A stretch of 64,000 nt of DNA from JAVBQL01 sp031549085 (GTDB lineage: Bacteria; Spirochaetota; GWE2-31-10; MWDO01): the NCBI GenBank assembly GCA_031549085.1, contig JAVBQL010000006.1:1-64000 (forward strand), read 5' to 3'. Positions within the stretch are counted from its first letter, which is position 1. Each line of letters begins with the position of its first letter. Both the position numbers and the translations under genes were made by a program. Of the stretch, positions 35,169-44,089 are shown piece after piece. Below the pieces are notes generated by a model. That model saw only the letters and a list, made by a program, of their open reading frames with translations, was not told where the DNA came from and searched no databases.

Positions 35169-35438
35169 TCATTTTTTAAATTTCTCTTTTGTTCTTTTAG
35201 CATTTTTTAGTTGTTCATCTAATGATTTACGATATTTAAGACACCCTTCCAAAAATTGTGGCCATTCAGGTACTGTTATTTTAACATCATTTTTATCTGG
35301 AAGTAGGTTCCATAATTCTGGATGATACCAGCAAAGATCATGTCCGCTGCTATCCCTATGCTTGCGAATAGCATCACGCAGATGTTTAACCTCTTTTATA
35401 AGTTCATCTCTAGTTAATTTTTCTAGATCTTCATCCAT
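35169..35438 (-). CDS. Small conserved protein of unknown function
   Basis: An 89-residue acidic and basic protein. The first 30 residues form a helix (EDLEKLTRDELIKEVKHLRD), followed by HDLCWYHPELWNLLPD and a helical Lys-rich end. The HDLCWYHPELW block resembles small uncharacterised proteins I recall in varied bacteria, but I know no function. GGAGG lies 7 bases before the ATG, so it is a real gene. No signal or membrane segment is seen. It is the last gene before the tRNA/SRP cluster on the same strand. Confidence 0.8.
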   Translation of the reverse strand: MDEDLEKLTRDELIKEVKHLRDAIRKHRDSSGHDLCWYHPELWNLLPDKNDVKITVPEWPQFLEGCLKYRKSLDEQLKNAKRTKEKFKK

Positions 35439-35614
35439 CTCTTGCCTCCATTTTTTTAGGCATATCCTAAATAAAAAATATATATTTTTCTATTTAAAGG
35501 CCACTATGTTTGAAAAATATCTATATTTTATAACATGATGTCCGAAAACAGCTAGTTTTTGTTAAAAAAAGATGTTAAATATAGTAGGTAAATTAATGGA
35601 AAGAGGATTGAATA

Positions 35615-36160
35615 ATGAGCTATATAGCAAAAATGGACTCTCCTGTTGGGATATTAACTATTGCAAGTAATGGAGAGAACCTTATAGGGTTGTGGATTGA
35701 GGGGCAGAAATATTTTTGTGCTGGTTTGGAAAAAATTAATGATGAAAATAGAGATATTAAATCATTACCACTATTTGTTAGGGTAGAGGAGTGGCTTAAA
35801 GACTATTTTGCAGGTAATAATCCCAAAATAAATTTTCCGCTTGCTCCGATTGGCAGTAGTTTTAGACAGATAGTTTGGAAAATGCTCTGTGAAATACCCT
35901 ATGGAAAAGTTGTAACTTATGGAGAGATAGCAAAGAGGATAGGTGAGGGGATGGGGAAAAACTCAATGTCGGCGCAGGCAGTTGGTGGAGCTGTTGGGCA
36001 TAACCCTATCTCAATTATTATTCCATGCCATCGTGTGGTTGGAACAGATGGAAGTTTGACTGGTTATGCTGGTGGTCTTAAAGTTAAAACAGCGCTGCTA
36101 GAATTAGAAAAAGTTGAGATGAATAAATTTTATATTCCAAAAAGAGGGACGGCATTGTAA
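35615..36160 (+). CDS. ogt: Methylated-DNA-protein cysteine methyltransferase
   Basis: A 181-residue suicide repair protein that takes methyl groups from O6-methylguanine. The acceptor Cys138 is in IIIPCHRVVG, and the wing motif LTGYAGGLKVKTALLELE follows. An N-terminal ribonuclease-like domain (about residues 1-75) precedes it. It starts with ATG and lies 4 bases ahead of the Ada-AlkA gene, so the two form a repair operon. Confidence 0.96.
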   Translation: MSYIAKMDSPVGILTIASNGENLIGLWIEGQKYFCAGLEKINDENRDIKSLPLFVRVEEWLKDYFAGNNPKINFPLAPIGSSFRQIVWKMLCEIPYGKVVTYGEIAKRIGEGMGKNSMSAQAVGGAVGHNPISIIIPCHRVVGTDGSLTGYAGGLKVKTALLELEKVEMNKFYIPKRGTAL

Positions 36161-36164
36161 TTTA

Positions 36165-37646
36165 ATGATAGAGCAAAAAGAGTCAATAGTTAAAGATAGA
36201 GAGGCCTGTTATGCAGCGTTTAAAGCTCATGATAGTCGTTTTGATGGTCTTATATATGTAGGCGTATCCTCAACAGGAATCTATTGCAGACCAATTTGTA
36301 GGGTCAAGATACCAAAAATTGAAAATTGCTCCTACTATTCTACCGCAGCGGCAGCAGAAGCTAAAGGATTTAGACCATGTTTGAAATGTCGTCCAGAACT
36401 TGCTCCAAGCTCACTCTTTTATGCATCACAAGAAGTTGCAAAAAAAGCAGCTACTATGATGGAAGATGGTTCATTATCTGATTCCAATTTATCAAAGCTT
36501 GCTGAAGCTTTGAATGTTACTGATAGGCATTTGAGAAGAGTTTTTTTCGATGAATTTGGAGTCTCTCCTGTTCAATATTTGCAAACATATCGTCTATTGC
36601 TTGCCAAACAGCTTTTGACAGAGACAAAACTATCAATTACAGATATTGCTATGAGCTCTGGCTTTGGGAGTATTCGAAGATTTAATGATCTGTTCAAAAA
36701 ACAGTATAAACTTACTCCAACCGCGCTTCGTAAAAACGAGGAGATTGAAAAAAATATCAGTATAAATCAAGAAATTACATTACAATTGGGATATAGAGCA
36801 CCATATGAGTGGGAAAAACTTCTATTATTTTTGAAGGGGCGAGCAATTTCTGGAGTTGAAGCTGTTGATACAAACTCTTATAGAAGAACTGTGGCTATCT
36901 ACTCTAATGGAGCATATAAGAGAGGCTGGTTATCAGTAAAAAATGATAGCAATAAAAATTCACTTTTAGTTACAATATCAGCCTCTCTATTGTCTGTAAT
37001 TTCAAAAGTATTGTTTCGTGTTAGGGGGCTATTTGATTTAGATTGTGAACCTATGGAGATTTATGAAAAATTATCTGTAATGAATGAGCTTTCACCTAAT
37101 TTATGCATTAAGGGATTAAGGGTTCCTGGCTGTTTTGAGCCATATGAGACTGCACTACGCACAATATTAGGACAGCAAATAACAGTAAAAGGCGCACAAA
37201 CACTAGCAATGAGGATTGCATCAAAATTTGGAGAGAAAATAGCTACACCCTATGATGATTTAACTCACACCTTTCCAACTCCTAAAACAATTCATGGGCT
37301 TGAGACTCCAATTGAAAATCATCTATGCCCTCTTGGTGTAACTGGAGCAAGAGCACGATCTATTTTTGCCCTTACAAAGGCGTTCTTAAATGGTTTTGTA
37401 ACATTTTCAAGATATTCAAATATTGAGAGTGAGATAAATAATTTGCTTACACTTCCTGGGATTGGAAAGTGGACAGCGGAGTATATGGTAATGCGCATAC
37501 TTTGCCATCCAGATGTCTTTCTTCATACAGATTATGGTGTCAAAAAAGCTATGAATAATATAGATGAAAAGGAGATACTTAAGATATCAGAAAAGTGGCG
37601 TCCATGGCGTTCATATGCAGTAATGAATTTATGGAATTCTCTCTAG
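36165..37646 (+). CDS. Ada-type regulator fused to AlkA glycosylase
   Basis: Residues 35-80 form an Ada zinc domain with Cys41, Cys45, Cys72 and Cys75, spaced X3, X26 and X2 as in E. coli Ada; it can accept methyl from phosphotriesters. Residues about 100-195 are an AraC-type DNA-binding domain. From 205 to the end is an AlkA-type 3-methyladenine glycosylase with HhH-GPD (LPGIGKWTAEYMVMRIL) and catalytic Asp in FLHTDYGVKKA. The same fusion occurs in actinobacterial AdaA-AlkA proteins. It probably senses methylation damage, activates ogt and itself, and excises alkylated bases. Confidence 0.93.
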   Translation: MIEQKESIVKDREACYAAFKAHDSRFDGLIYVGVSSTGIYCRPICRVKIPKIENCSYYSTAAAAEAKGFRPCLKCRPELAPSSLFYASQEVAKKAATMMEDGSLSDSNLSKLAEALNVTDRHLRRVFFDEFGVSPVQYLQTYRLLLAKQLLTETKLSITDIAMSSGFGSIRRFNDLFKKQYKLTPTALRKNEEIEKNISINQEITLQLGYRAPYEWEKLLLFLKGRAISGVEAVDTNSYRRTVAIYSNGAYKRGWLSVKNDSNKNSLLVTISASLLSVISKVLFRVRGLFDLDCEPMEIYEKLSVMNELSPNLCIKGLRVPGCFEPYETALRTILGQQITVKGAQTLAMRIASKFGEKIATPYDDLTHTFPTPKTIHGLETPIENHLCPLGVTGARARSIFALTKAFLNGFVTFSRYSNIESEINNLLTLPGIGKWTAEYMVMRILCHPDVFLHTDYGVKKAMNNIDEKEILKISEKWRPWRSYAVMNLWNSL

Positions 37647-37650
37647 TCTA

Positions 37651-38307
37651 CTATAGTGCACTCTTTTTCATAGCAACAACCTCTTCAAATCTCTTTTGTG
37701 ATGGAGTACCACCTATTTTTTCTTTTAGTGGGAATTTTTTATCAAACTCACTAACGAGAGAATTATCAACATCAATATTGTATACTGGATCTATGATATA
37801 TCGCCCCTTTGCAGTTGATAGAGCATTTTCATATAGTTCAAAAACTTGAAAAGCTGCAATATACATATTATCCACTGTTCTAATTGAAAACTGCTCTGCA
37901 GGAAGAAAGCCCTGTTTTGAATAGTAGGCAGGATCTCCATAGAGTATAATAGCACGAAAGTTCATTTTACGAGCTAGATTTTTGGTGTATTCAATGAGCT
38001 TACTTCCAACACCTTTTCTTTGATATTCTGGTAGAACAGAAATTGGTCCTAAAAGCAATACTTCATAGTCTTTTCCATCATCTCCCTTGATGATCTCTTT
38101 TAAATAGGCAATGTTTCCAACGATCTTTCCATTATGGAGCGCAACAATGTCAAGCTCTGGGACAAAGTTTTTATGTTTACGAAGTATATGTATTAAATAG
38201 TGCTCTGCACAGCCGGGAACAAAGTGGTTCCAAAATGCTTCTCGCGTCATATTCTCTGTCTCAAAATAGTCTTTTGCCTCTTCAGCTCTTAATTCTATAT
38301 CTAACAT
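37651..38307 (-). CDS. GNAT-family N-acetyltransferase
   Basis: A 218-residue GNAT enzyme. The acetyl-CoA binding motif is VLPEYQRKGVGSKLIEY, with the preceding strand LLLGPISVLP. A GDPAYYSKQGFLPA segment resembles the YjaB/YhbS-type subgroup. The acceptor is unknown. Its end is 4 bases from the Ada-AlkA stop, so the genes converge. Confidence 0.88.
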   Translation of the reverse strand: MLDIELRAEEAKDYFETENMTREAFWNHFVPGCAEHYLIHILRKHKNFVPELDIVALHNGKIVGNIAYLKEIIKGDDGKDYEVLLLGPISVLPEYQRKGVGSKLIEYTKNLARKMNFRAIILYGDPAYYSKQGFLPAEQFSIRTVDNMYIAAFQVFELYENALSTAKGRYIIDPVYNIDVDNSLVSEFDKKFPLKEKIGGTPSQKRFEEVVAMKKSAL

Positions 38308-38443
38308 AAAAAACCCCTTAAGTTATTATCTCAAATATCTATGGCCAAATATAAGGAGACAGATATTTAGAGAAAATCTTATCATAATCAAATAATGAGA
38401 TCAAGCCTCTTTATATAAAAGATATGTGAGTTCATAACTTTAT

Positions 38444-38476
38444 AAAAAAAGATACCATCAATAGGTATCTTTTTTT
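38444..38476. terminator. Bidirectional terminator between GNAT gene and tRNA-Ser
   Basis: Arms AAAAAAAGATACC (38444-38456) and GGTATCTTTTTTT (38464-38476). Both ends have a T run, so it may serve the tRNA-Ser pair on the minus strand and block plus-strand transcription. Confidence 0.8.
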
Positions 38477-38483
38477 ATAAAAA

Positions 38484-38572
38484 CGGAGAGGAAGGGATTC
38501 GAACCCTTGGAACAGTATTACCCATTCAACTCCTTAGCAGGGAGTCCGATTCGACCACTCTCGCACCTCTCC
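38484..38572 (-). tRNA. tRNA-Ser (GCT)
   Basis: A type II tRNA with acceptor GGAGAGG/CCTCTCC, long variable arm and anticodon loop CTGCTAA reading GCT. CCA is not encoded. Confidence 0.96.
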
Positions 38573-38586
38573 TAAATAAAAAAAAA

Positions 38587-38671
38587 CGGAGAGAGAGGGA
38601 TTCGAACCCCCGGAGGTGTTACCCTCAACGGTTTTCAAGACCGCCGCATTCAACCGCTCTGCCATCTCTCC
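38587..38671 (-). tRNA. tRNA-Ser (TGA)
   Basis: A type II tRNA with acceptor GGAGAGA/TCTCTCC and anticodon loop CTTGAAA reading TGA. It is the intact counterpart of the degenerate copy at 34715-34813. Confidence 0.96.
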
Positions 38672-38683
38672 AGTCACATCTGC

Positions 38684-38712
38684 TTTATATACATTATTTT
38701 CGTTTTTGTCAA
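38684..38712 (-). promoter_or_regulatory. Promoter of the tRNA-Ser pair
   Basis: On the minus strand TTGACA (38712-38707), a 17-base spacer and TATAAA (38689-38684), placed 13 bases before the tRNA-Ser(TGA) 5' end. Confidence 0.8.
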
Positions 38713-38723
38713 TTTATTTATGC

Positions 38724-39131
38724 TTATTTTTTACTCAATATTTGTTGAATTTTAGGCATAATCTTATCTTGTTCTACTGGTTTTGTTACAAAATTTTTCG
38801 CTCCAATAAGAAGAGCCTCCTTAACAAGATCCTCTTTACCAAGAGCGCTAACCATTAATACTTTTGCATTTTTATCAAATTCAAGTATATTTTTAAGTGT
38901 CTCTATTCCATCAACATTAGGCATAGTAATATCAAGTGTAACTAGATCAATATTTGGATAGAAAGTTTTATATTGTTCAAGCCCTTTTTCCCCATCTTCT
39001 GCTGTTGAGACTATTTCAAAGCCTTGAAGTTCAAGCATCTTTGATAGACGTTTTATAACAAATAGAGAGTCATCAACCACTAAAACTTTGTAAGAAGTTC
39101 CATTTTCCTTTTTTCCTATAAGATTATCCAT
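38724..39131 (-). CDS. CheY-like single-domain response regulator
   Basis: A 135-residue receiver domain with the acidic pair Asp20-Asp21, phospho-acceptor Asp67 (LVTLDITMPNVDG), switch Ser95 and Lys117 in VTKP. No output domain follows. It lies 30 bases after the DUF4340 gene and is the last of the Gld-type transporter run, so co-transcription is likely. It could be the chemotaxis CheY, but no other che gene is present here except the iron-sulfur receptor at 25131. Confidence 0.93.
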   Translation of the reverse strand: MDNLIGKKENGTSYKVLVVDDSLFVIKRLSKMLELQGFEIVSTAEDGEKGLEQYKTFYPNIDLVTLDITMPNVDGIETLKNILEFDKNAKVLMVSALGKEDLVKEALLIGAKNFVTKPVEQDKIMPKIQQILSKK

Positions 39132-39160
39132 AACTTGCCTCCAAAAAACGTAAAATCAAT

Positions 39161-40141
39161 TTATTCAAAGTCTTTATAATCTTTAAAAATATTTTGTACT
39201 GCATCTTCGTGTAACAGATATTTATAATTATTAAAATTGGTAGTAACTATAAAATTTCCTACATCATCTTTAGCATTGTTGTTGTAAAAATCTAAAATAA
39301 GAGATGTTCCATTTTTCAAAATAAACTTAATAGAACCCAGTTTAAAGTTGTCTGGTAGATCTCCAAATTTGTAATCTGCTATTTTGATTCCAATGATATT
39401 TTCTATCAACAATCCAAGGTTCTCTGATTTTGCAGGTAGACTATTTCCATTAACTTCTAATATATATTCACCCTTTATATCTGAAGTTGTATCCTTGTGT
39501 ACTATTTTGTATGTTCCTTTATACCAAGGAAAATTTGAAGTTATTTCTACACTTCCTACATCTATCGGATTTAAGTCATTAAAAATATCTTTTTTTGCCC
39601 ACTCCAACTCAATAATACTTGTAAGTTTTGCTATAGGAGAGTTAATCTCTCTAATAGACTTCTCTTTACCAAACATGATATATGAAGTGCTATTCTTTGC
39701 TCCTCCTGCAGAACCAAACTCAATTTTATATTCTCTATTTTCTTTTGTGTTTATTGTTAATATCTGTGTACTTGGCAGAAAAAAACCAAATTCTTTTGCA
39801 ACAGCTTCATCTTCTGTATTGCTAACAACAACACCTTTAGGAATATTTATGAGTGTATCCAAATAAGATTCAATTCTAAATTTATCACCTGGCATCTTAT
39901 TTCCATCTTCTTTCTTTATAAACCAATTTTCACCATCTTTTTCTATATAAAAAATATCTTTTGAATCTTTTATTGATAAAAATGTAATTGACTCTTTTTT
40001 CAGATTTTTTATTAAAGGTTTTTTAATTTGTGTATTTTTTATATTTTGACTCGAAAAAAGAGAGCCAAAGATTAGAATACAAATTTGTAAAATAGCCAAT
40101 GCCCCTAATCCTATTATCACTTTATTTCTATCTATTTTCAT
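39161..40141 (-). CDS. DUF4340 membrane-anchored protein
   Basis: A 326-residue protein with one N-terminal helix (about residues 8-28, VIIGLGALAILQICILIFGS) and a large extracytoplasmic part of beta-rich repeats (IVISNTEDEAVAKEFGF-like blocks and TLTIN strands). It follows the GldG gene with a 33-base gap. DUF4340 proteins are regularly linked to GldA/F/G-type ABC systems. Its role is unknown; it may bind the substrate outside the membrane. Confidence 0.75.
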   Translation of the reverse strand: MKIDRNKVIIGLGALAILQICILIFGSLFSSQNIKNTQIKKPLIKNLKKESITFLSIKDSKDIFYIEKDGENWFIKKEDGNKMPGDKFRIESYLDTLINIPKGVVVSNTEDEAVAKEFGFFLPSTQILTINTKENREYKIEFGSAGGAKNSTSYIMFGKEKSIREINSPIAKLTSIIELEWAKKDIFNDLNPIDVGSVEITSNFPWYKGTYKIVHKDTTSDIKGEYILEVNGNSLPAKSENLGLLIENIIGIKIADYKFGDLPDNFKLGSIKFILKNGTSLILDFYNNNAKDDVGNFIVTTNFNNYKYLLHEDAVQNIFKDYKDFE

Positions 40142-40174
40142 ATTTTATCCTCGCATTTTTTTTAATTAAGGTCT

Positions 40175-42142
40175 CTATTTAAATCTATTTTTTAATTGAG
40201 AGTTTTTTGATCTTCTTAAAGCAAAAACAACATATCCAACTAATATAAATATTATAGGAATGAAAAATGTTGCGAAAAATATTGTTAAGTTCTTATATTT
40301 TTCATATTCAGATATATTTATTGCTTTATCAAGTGGTTTTGTAAATTTCCCTTTGTTTCTTATTTTTATGAAGTCCAAATCACCAGATAGCCAACTTAAG
40401 CTGTTCATAAATATTAATAGTTCATTGTTTTCAACATAATCTGTTTGTAAAAATTCTTCACTTGAAATAAGAACAATTTTTGCTTTTCCAGAGTCCATTT
40501 TTGAACTAGAATCTATATCAGGAGCAGTTTCACTCTCTTTATCAGGTATAGCCTTCTGCTTAAAATAGCTCTCTAAATTTCCATTGAAAGAGTAACCAAG
40601 TGTATATTCTTGAAGGTTTTCAAAAAATATTGGGTTTCTATATGAGGCTGGATTTGGATCGACTTTTTGAGAATTTGCCCATCCACTTTTTGTTGTTTTA
40701 AATAGTGGGGTGCTCATATCTTTAATTTTGTCATCGATAGTTATAGATGATGCCCAAAGTATATCAACACCTGTTAAATCTGCTACAATCGGACTATTTT
40801 GATTTAAGTTTGCAGTCTTAATAGATATCCATAAAGGATATTTTATTGAACTAAAGTTATTTTCTGGTATTAATTTACATGAATCATTATCTCCAACTAG
40901 GTCTCTTCCTATTTTCAATCCATAGCTATCAAGAAGATCCAAAAGTTTATTGTGAGATTGAAGTGCGACAAATTCATCTCTTCCTTGTCTTATCTCCATC
41001 CCATTAATAGAGATAAAAGCTTTACCTCCATTCATTAGAAATTGGTCAATAAAATAGATATCATAGTCAGTAAAATTTGTTCCACCTATTATAACCAAAG
41101 TTGAGATATCATCAGGTATTCCAGTGCCAGACTCTAAAATTCTAAGAGAGGAGAACTCTTTTTGTAAAAGTTGATTTAAATAACTATAGTTTCTTTGGAA
41201 AGTTACATCGCTTTTTCCTATCATAACACCAACAACTCCAAGGTCACTACCAATCAACTTCTTAACTTCACTATCTATTCTGAATTCAAAACCAACATCA
41301 TTATATATCATTGGCAATACTTTTTTTGCTGTACCATACTTTAAGATTATACCAGACATTCCCAAAGTGCTCTTTGATTCAGTATTTCCGCTCTGTATTA
41401 ATGGAAAGGTTCTTATTCCTTCACTATTCTCAAGCTCTCTTATTTCTGCCATATTCTTTTCAAAAGAGAGTTTTTTGATGATTAGGTTTACATTACCTTT
41501 TCCAGCAACCTGGTACTCATTAAGCATATCTTCAATATATTGGACAGTTTTTGCAGTTTGAACCATCTCTTTCATAGAGTCATTATAGTAATACTCTATG
41601 ATTAGAGGAGTTTCTAGTTTTTTTAGCAAGTCTAATGTTGGTTTGCTTAAAGAGTATTTTGAATCTTCTGTTAAATCCAATCTAAGATAAAACTTATCAG
41701 ACACCATTACAAATAGAATTAGATTTAAAATTACTAATCCAAATGTTATCCACTGTTTTTTTCTTGTAACTGATGTAATATCATTTGTATCGTTTTTCTT
41801 ACCTTTCTCTGTTTTTGGTGGAAGAGCAAGCTCTTTTATGCTTATTCCAATCAGTATCATTCCAATCAGTCCCAATATATTTAAAGAGAGAAGTGAACAG
41901 ATTAGAGCCCTATAGAAATCACATTTTATAAACGATATAACTGTTTTTCTATAAAACATCAAAAAGAGAAACCAAAATATTATAACCAATCCCAAAACTA
42001 TAAAAGGAGCATATAGGCTATTTGTATGTTCCGAAAAGGATATAAAAAAGAAAAAGTAAAAGAAAACATTTATTACCAAAGAAATAATGGCTAATATATT
42101 TCCTAATCTATAAAGAACCTGATTTTTTATATTATTGTTCAC
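40175..42142 (-). CDS. GldG-like ABC transporter auxiliary protein
   Basis: A 655-residue protein with several N-terminal membrane helices, a DUF/GldG-like periplasmic region (IEYYYNDSMKEMVQTA, LVIIGGTNFTDYDI, FLMNGGKAFISING) and one C-terminal helix. It belongs to the GldG (ABC-type uncharacterised transport) family. A GTG start at 42142 is preferred over an ATG 12 bases upstream, because GGAGG lies 5 bases before it and it follows the permease stop. It follows GldF in the same operon. In Bacteroidetes these proteins support gliding; here a role in envelope transport is unproven. Confidence 0.85.
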   Translation of the reverse strand: MNNNIKNQVLYRLGNILAIISLVINVFFYFFFFISFSEHTNSLYAPFIVLGLVIIFWFLFLMFYRKTVISFIKCDFYRALICSLLSLNILGLIGMILIGISIKELALPPKTEKGKKNDTNDITSVTRKKQWITFGLVILNLILFVMVSDKFYLRLDLTEDSKYSLSKPTLDLLKKLETPLIIEYYYNDSMKEMVQTAKTVQYIEDMLNEYQVAGKGNVNLIIKKLSFEKNMAEIRELENSEGIRTFPLIQSGNTESKSTLGMSGIILKYGTAKKVLPMIYNDVGFEFRIDSEVKKLIGSDLGVVGVMIGKSDVTFQRNYSYLNQLLQKEFSSLRILESGTGIPDDISTLVIIGGTNFTDYDIYFIDQFLMNGGKAFISINGMEIRQGRDEFVALQSHNKLLDLLDSYGLKIGRDLVGDNDSCKLIPENNFSSIKYPLWISIKTANLNQNSPIVADLTGVDILWASSITIDDKIKDMSTPLFKTTKSGWANSQKVDPNPASYRNPIFFENLQEYTLGYSFNGNLESYFKQKAIPDKESETAPDIDSSSKMDSGKAKIVLISSEEFLQTDYVENNELLIFMNSLSWLSGDLDFIKIRNKGKFTKPLDKAINISEYEKYKNLTIFFATFFIPIIFILVGYVVFALRRSKNSQLKNRFK

Positions 42143-42144
42143 AT

Positions 42145-42870
42145 CTACCTCCATTTTCTGCTTTCTAATGAACGTAAGTTTAGATAAAAGAATATGATAG
42201 TTATACCAACATAGTAGATTACATCTCTAAAATCTATAACACCTTTACTAAAATTAGAGAAGTGCAATATTGGGCTTGCCCATACCAATATTCCTCTAAG
42301 CCACTCTAATGCGTAAGGGAAATGTATAGTTGATACCCAAAATCCCAATATATTGAAAAGCAGCAGAAAGGTTGCACTTATTAGAAAAGAGTTTACCATC
42401 TCATTATTTATACTTGATATAAAGAAAGTTATTGCTATATATGATGATGCTAAAAATATTGCACCAATATATTGAGCAGCCAATTGTCCCCAATCAAAAT
42501 TACCTAGAAATATTTGTATTAAAATTGGAATAAAAAGTGTAGCAGCCAAAGCAATAATAACTATTACTAGCGATGCTAAAAACTTACCAATTATAACCTT
42601 TATTTCAGATACTGGAAATGTGAACAAGAGCTCTAGTGTTCCATCTTCTTTCTCTTTTGACCATGAACCCATATTAAGCCCTGGTATAAATACAACAAAA
42701 ACAAAAGGGAGCATCATAAAATATGAACGCATTGATGCTATGTTCTCTTTAAATATTCCACCAAAAAAGAAGAAGAATAGTATATTTGGAACCAATATAA
42801 AAATAATTAAAAATATATATGCGACCATTGAGTAAAAGAAACTATTAAATTCTTTTTTGTATATGGTCAT
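42145..42870 (-). CDS. GldF-like ABC transporter permease
   Basis: A 241-residue integral membrane protein with six helices. IYKKEFNSFFYSMVAYIFL and WSKEKEDGTLELLFTFPVS match the ABC-2 permease/GldF family. The ATG at 42870 gives MTIYKKEF; an upstream in-frame start would overlap the ATPase gene by 26 bases. Its stop precedes the GTG of the GldG gene by 2 bases, so translation is coupled. Confidence 0.88.
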   Translation of the reverse strand: MTIYKKEFNSFFYSMVAYIFLIIFILVPNILFFFFFGGIFKENIASMRSYFMMLPFVFVVFIPGLNMGSWSKEKEDGTLELLFTFPVSEIKVIIGKFLASLVIVIIALAATLFIPILIQIFLGNFDWGQLAAQYIGAIFLASSYIAITFFISSINNEMVNSFLISATFLLLFNILGFWVSTIHFPYALEWLRGILVWASPILHFSNFSKGVIDFRDVIYYVGITIIFFYLNLRSLESRKWR

Positions 42871-42880
42871 TATTCCACTA

Positions 42881-43831
42881 TTAGCTTTCACTGCCGCCTC
42901 CAACAAGATTTAAGAATATCTCTTCAAGATCTGGGCTCTTTTTTTCAAAAGAGACCAGTTTCCAACCATTTTTTTCAACAATGTCTTTAAGGTCGTTTTC
43001 AAATGACTCATTTTTTGTAAGAAGTGATCTAAATTTGAATAGGTTTCTTGCAACTCTCTTTTCAAACTCTATATCATTTGCACCCTTTATATTGGATATT
43101 GCATTCTCAACTTTTAGAAGATTGTCTGCCTCAATAACAAACTCACCATATTTTTCATTAGAGTGGGACTCTACTAAATTTTGAATAGTGTCATTTGCAA
43201 CAATTGTACCATTATTGATTATTATCACTCTTTCACATATTGCCTCTATCTCTGATAGAATGTGAGTTGATAGAATAATTGTCTTTTTTTCACTAAGTCT
43301 TCGAAGTATTTTTCTAAATGCGATAATTTGACTTGGATCAAGCCCTGATGTTGGCTCATCAAGTATCAAGATCTTTGGATCGTGTATCAAAACAGATGCC
43401 AAGCCAACACGTTTTTTATACCCTTTTGAGAGCTGACCTATCTTTTTTGATATAACTTTTGTTAAAGAAGTCAGTTTAATCATCTTCTCTACGGACTCTT
43501 TTATTAAAGTCTTCTCTATTTCTCTTATGTTTGCTGTAAATTCAAGATACTCATATACAGTCATATCATCATATTGTGGTGTATGTTCAGGAAGGTAACC
43601 AATCAATCCTCTTATATATAGAGGCTCATCTAATGTACTCTTCCCATTAACAAGAATTTCACCAGATGTTTGATGCATGTAACATGTTAGTATCTTCATT
43701 ATTGTTGATTTTCCAGCTCCGTTAGGACCCAACAATCCAACAATTTCTCCCTCTCTTATGGAGAAAGAGACTCCTTTTACGGCGGTTTCACCCTTTTCAT
43801 ATGATTTGACTAAATTTTTAACATTTATCAT
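42881..43831 (-). CDS. GldA-like ABC transporter ATPase
   Basis: A 316-residue ATPase with Walker A GPNGAGKSTIMK, signature LSKGYKKRVGLA, Walker B ILILDEPTSGLD and switch His in STHILSE. The C-terminal region after about 220 is an extra domain typical of the GldA/CcmA/NatA group. It leads the run gldA-gldF-gldG-DUF4340-cheY on the minus strand. Confidence 0.93.
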   Translation of the reverse strand: MINVKNLVKSYEKGETAVKGVSFSIREGEIVGLLGPNGAGKSTIMKILTCYMHQTSGEILVNGKSTLDEPLYIRGLIGYLPEHTPQYDDMTVYEYLEFTANIREIEKTLIKESVEKMIKLTSLTKVISKKIGQLSKGYKKRVGLASVLIHDPKILILDEPTSGLDPSQIIAFRKILRRLSEKKTIILSTHILSEIEAICERVIIINNGTIVANDTIQNLVESHSNEKYGEFVIEADNLLKVENAISNIKGANDIEFEKRVARNLFKFRSLLTKNESFENDLKDIVEKNGWKLVSFEKKSPDLEEIFLNLVGGGSES

Positions 43832-44034
43832 ATATTAATTCCTTAAGGTTTTATTCCTATTTTTCCTATAAATAGGACTATTTTATATAAAAAATAGTGA
43901 TAATTAATACCTAATTAAAAAAACAAATATTATAAATTATACAAAAAATCAACCCTTTATTTGCATTATTTATTAAATTTTGTATATCTGTGTGTGTAAT
44001 AGAACCAAATCTTTTATAAAAAAGCTAACAAACT

Positions 44035-44074
44035 AAAACCTGCTATTTATATATTTTAGATAGCAGGTTTTTTT
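44035..44074. terminator. Hairpin between symporter and GldA genes
   Basis: CCTGCTAT (44039-44046) pairs with ATAGCAGG (44060-44067). A run of eight T follows on the plus strand and a shorter T tract on the minus strand, after the symporter gene stop. Confidence 0.75.
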
Positions 44075-44089
44075 TAACTTAAAATAATT

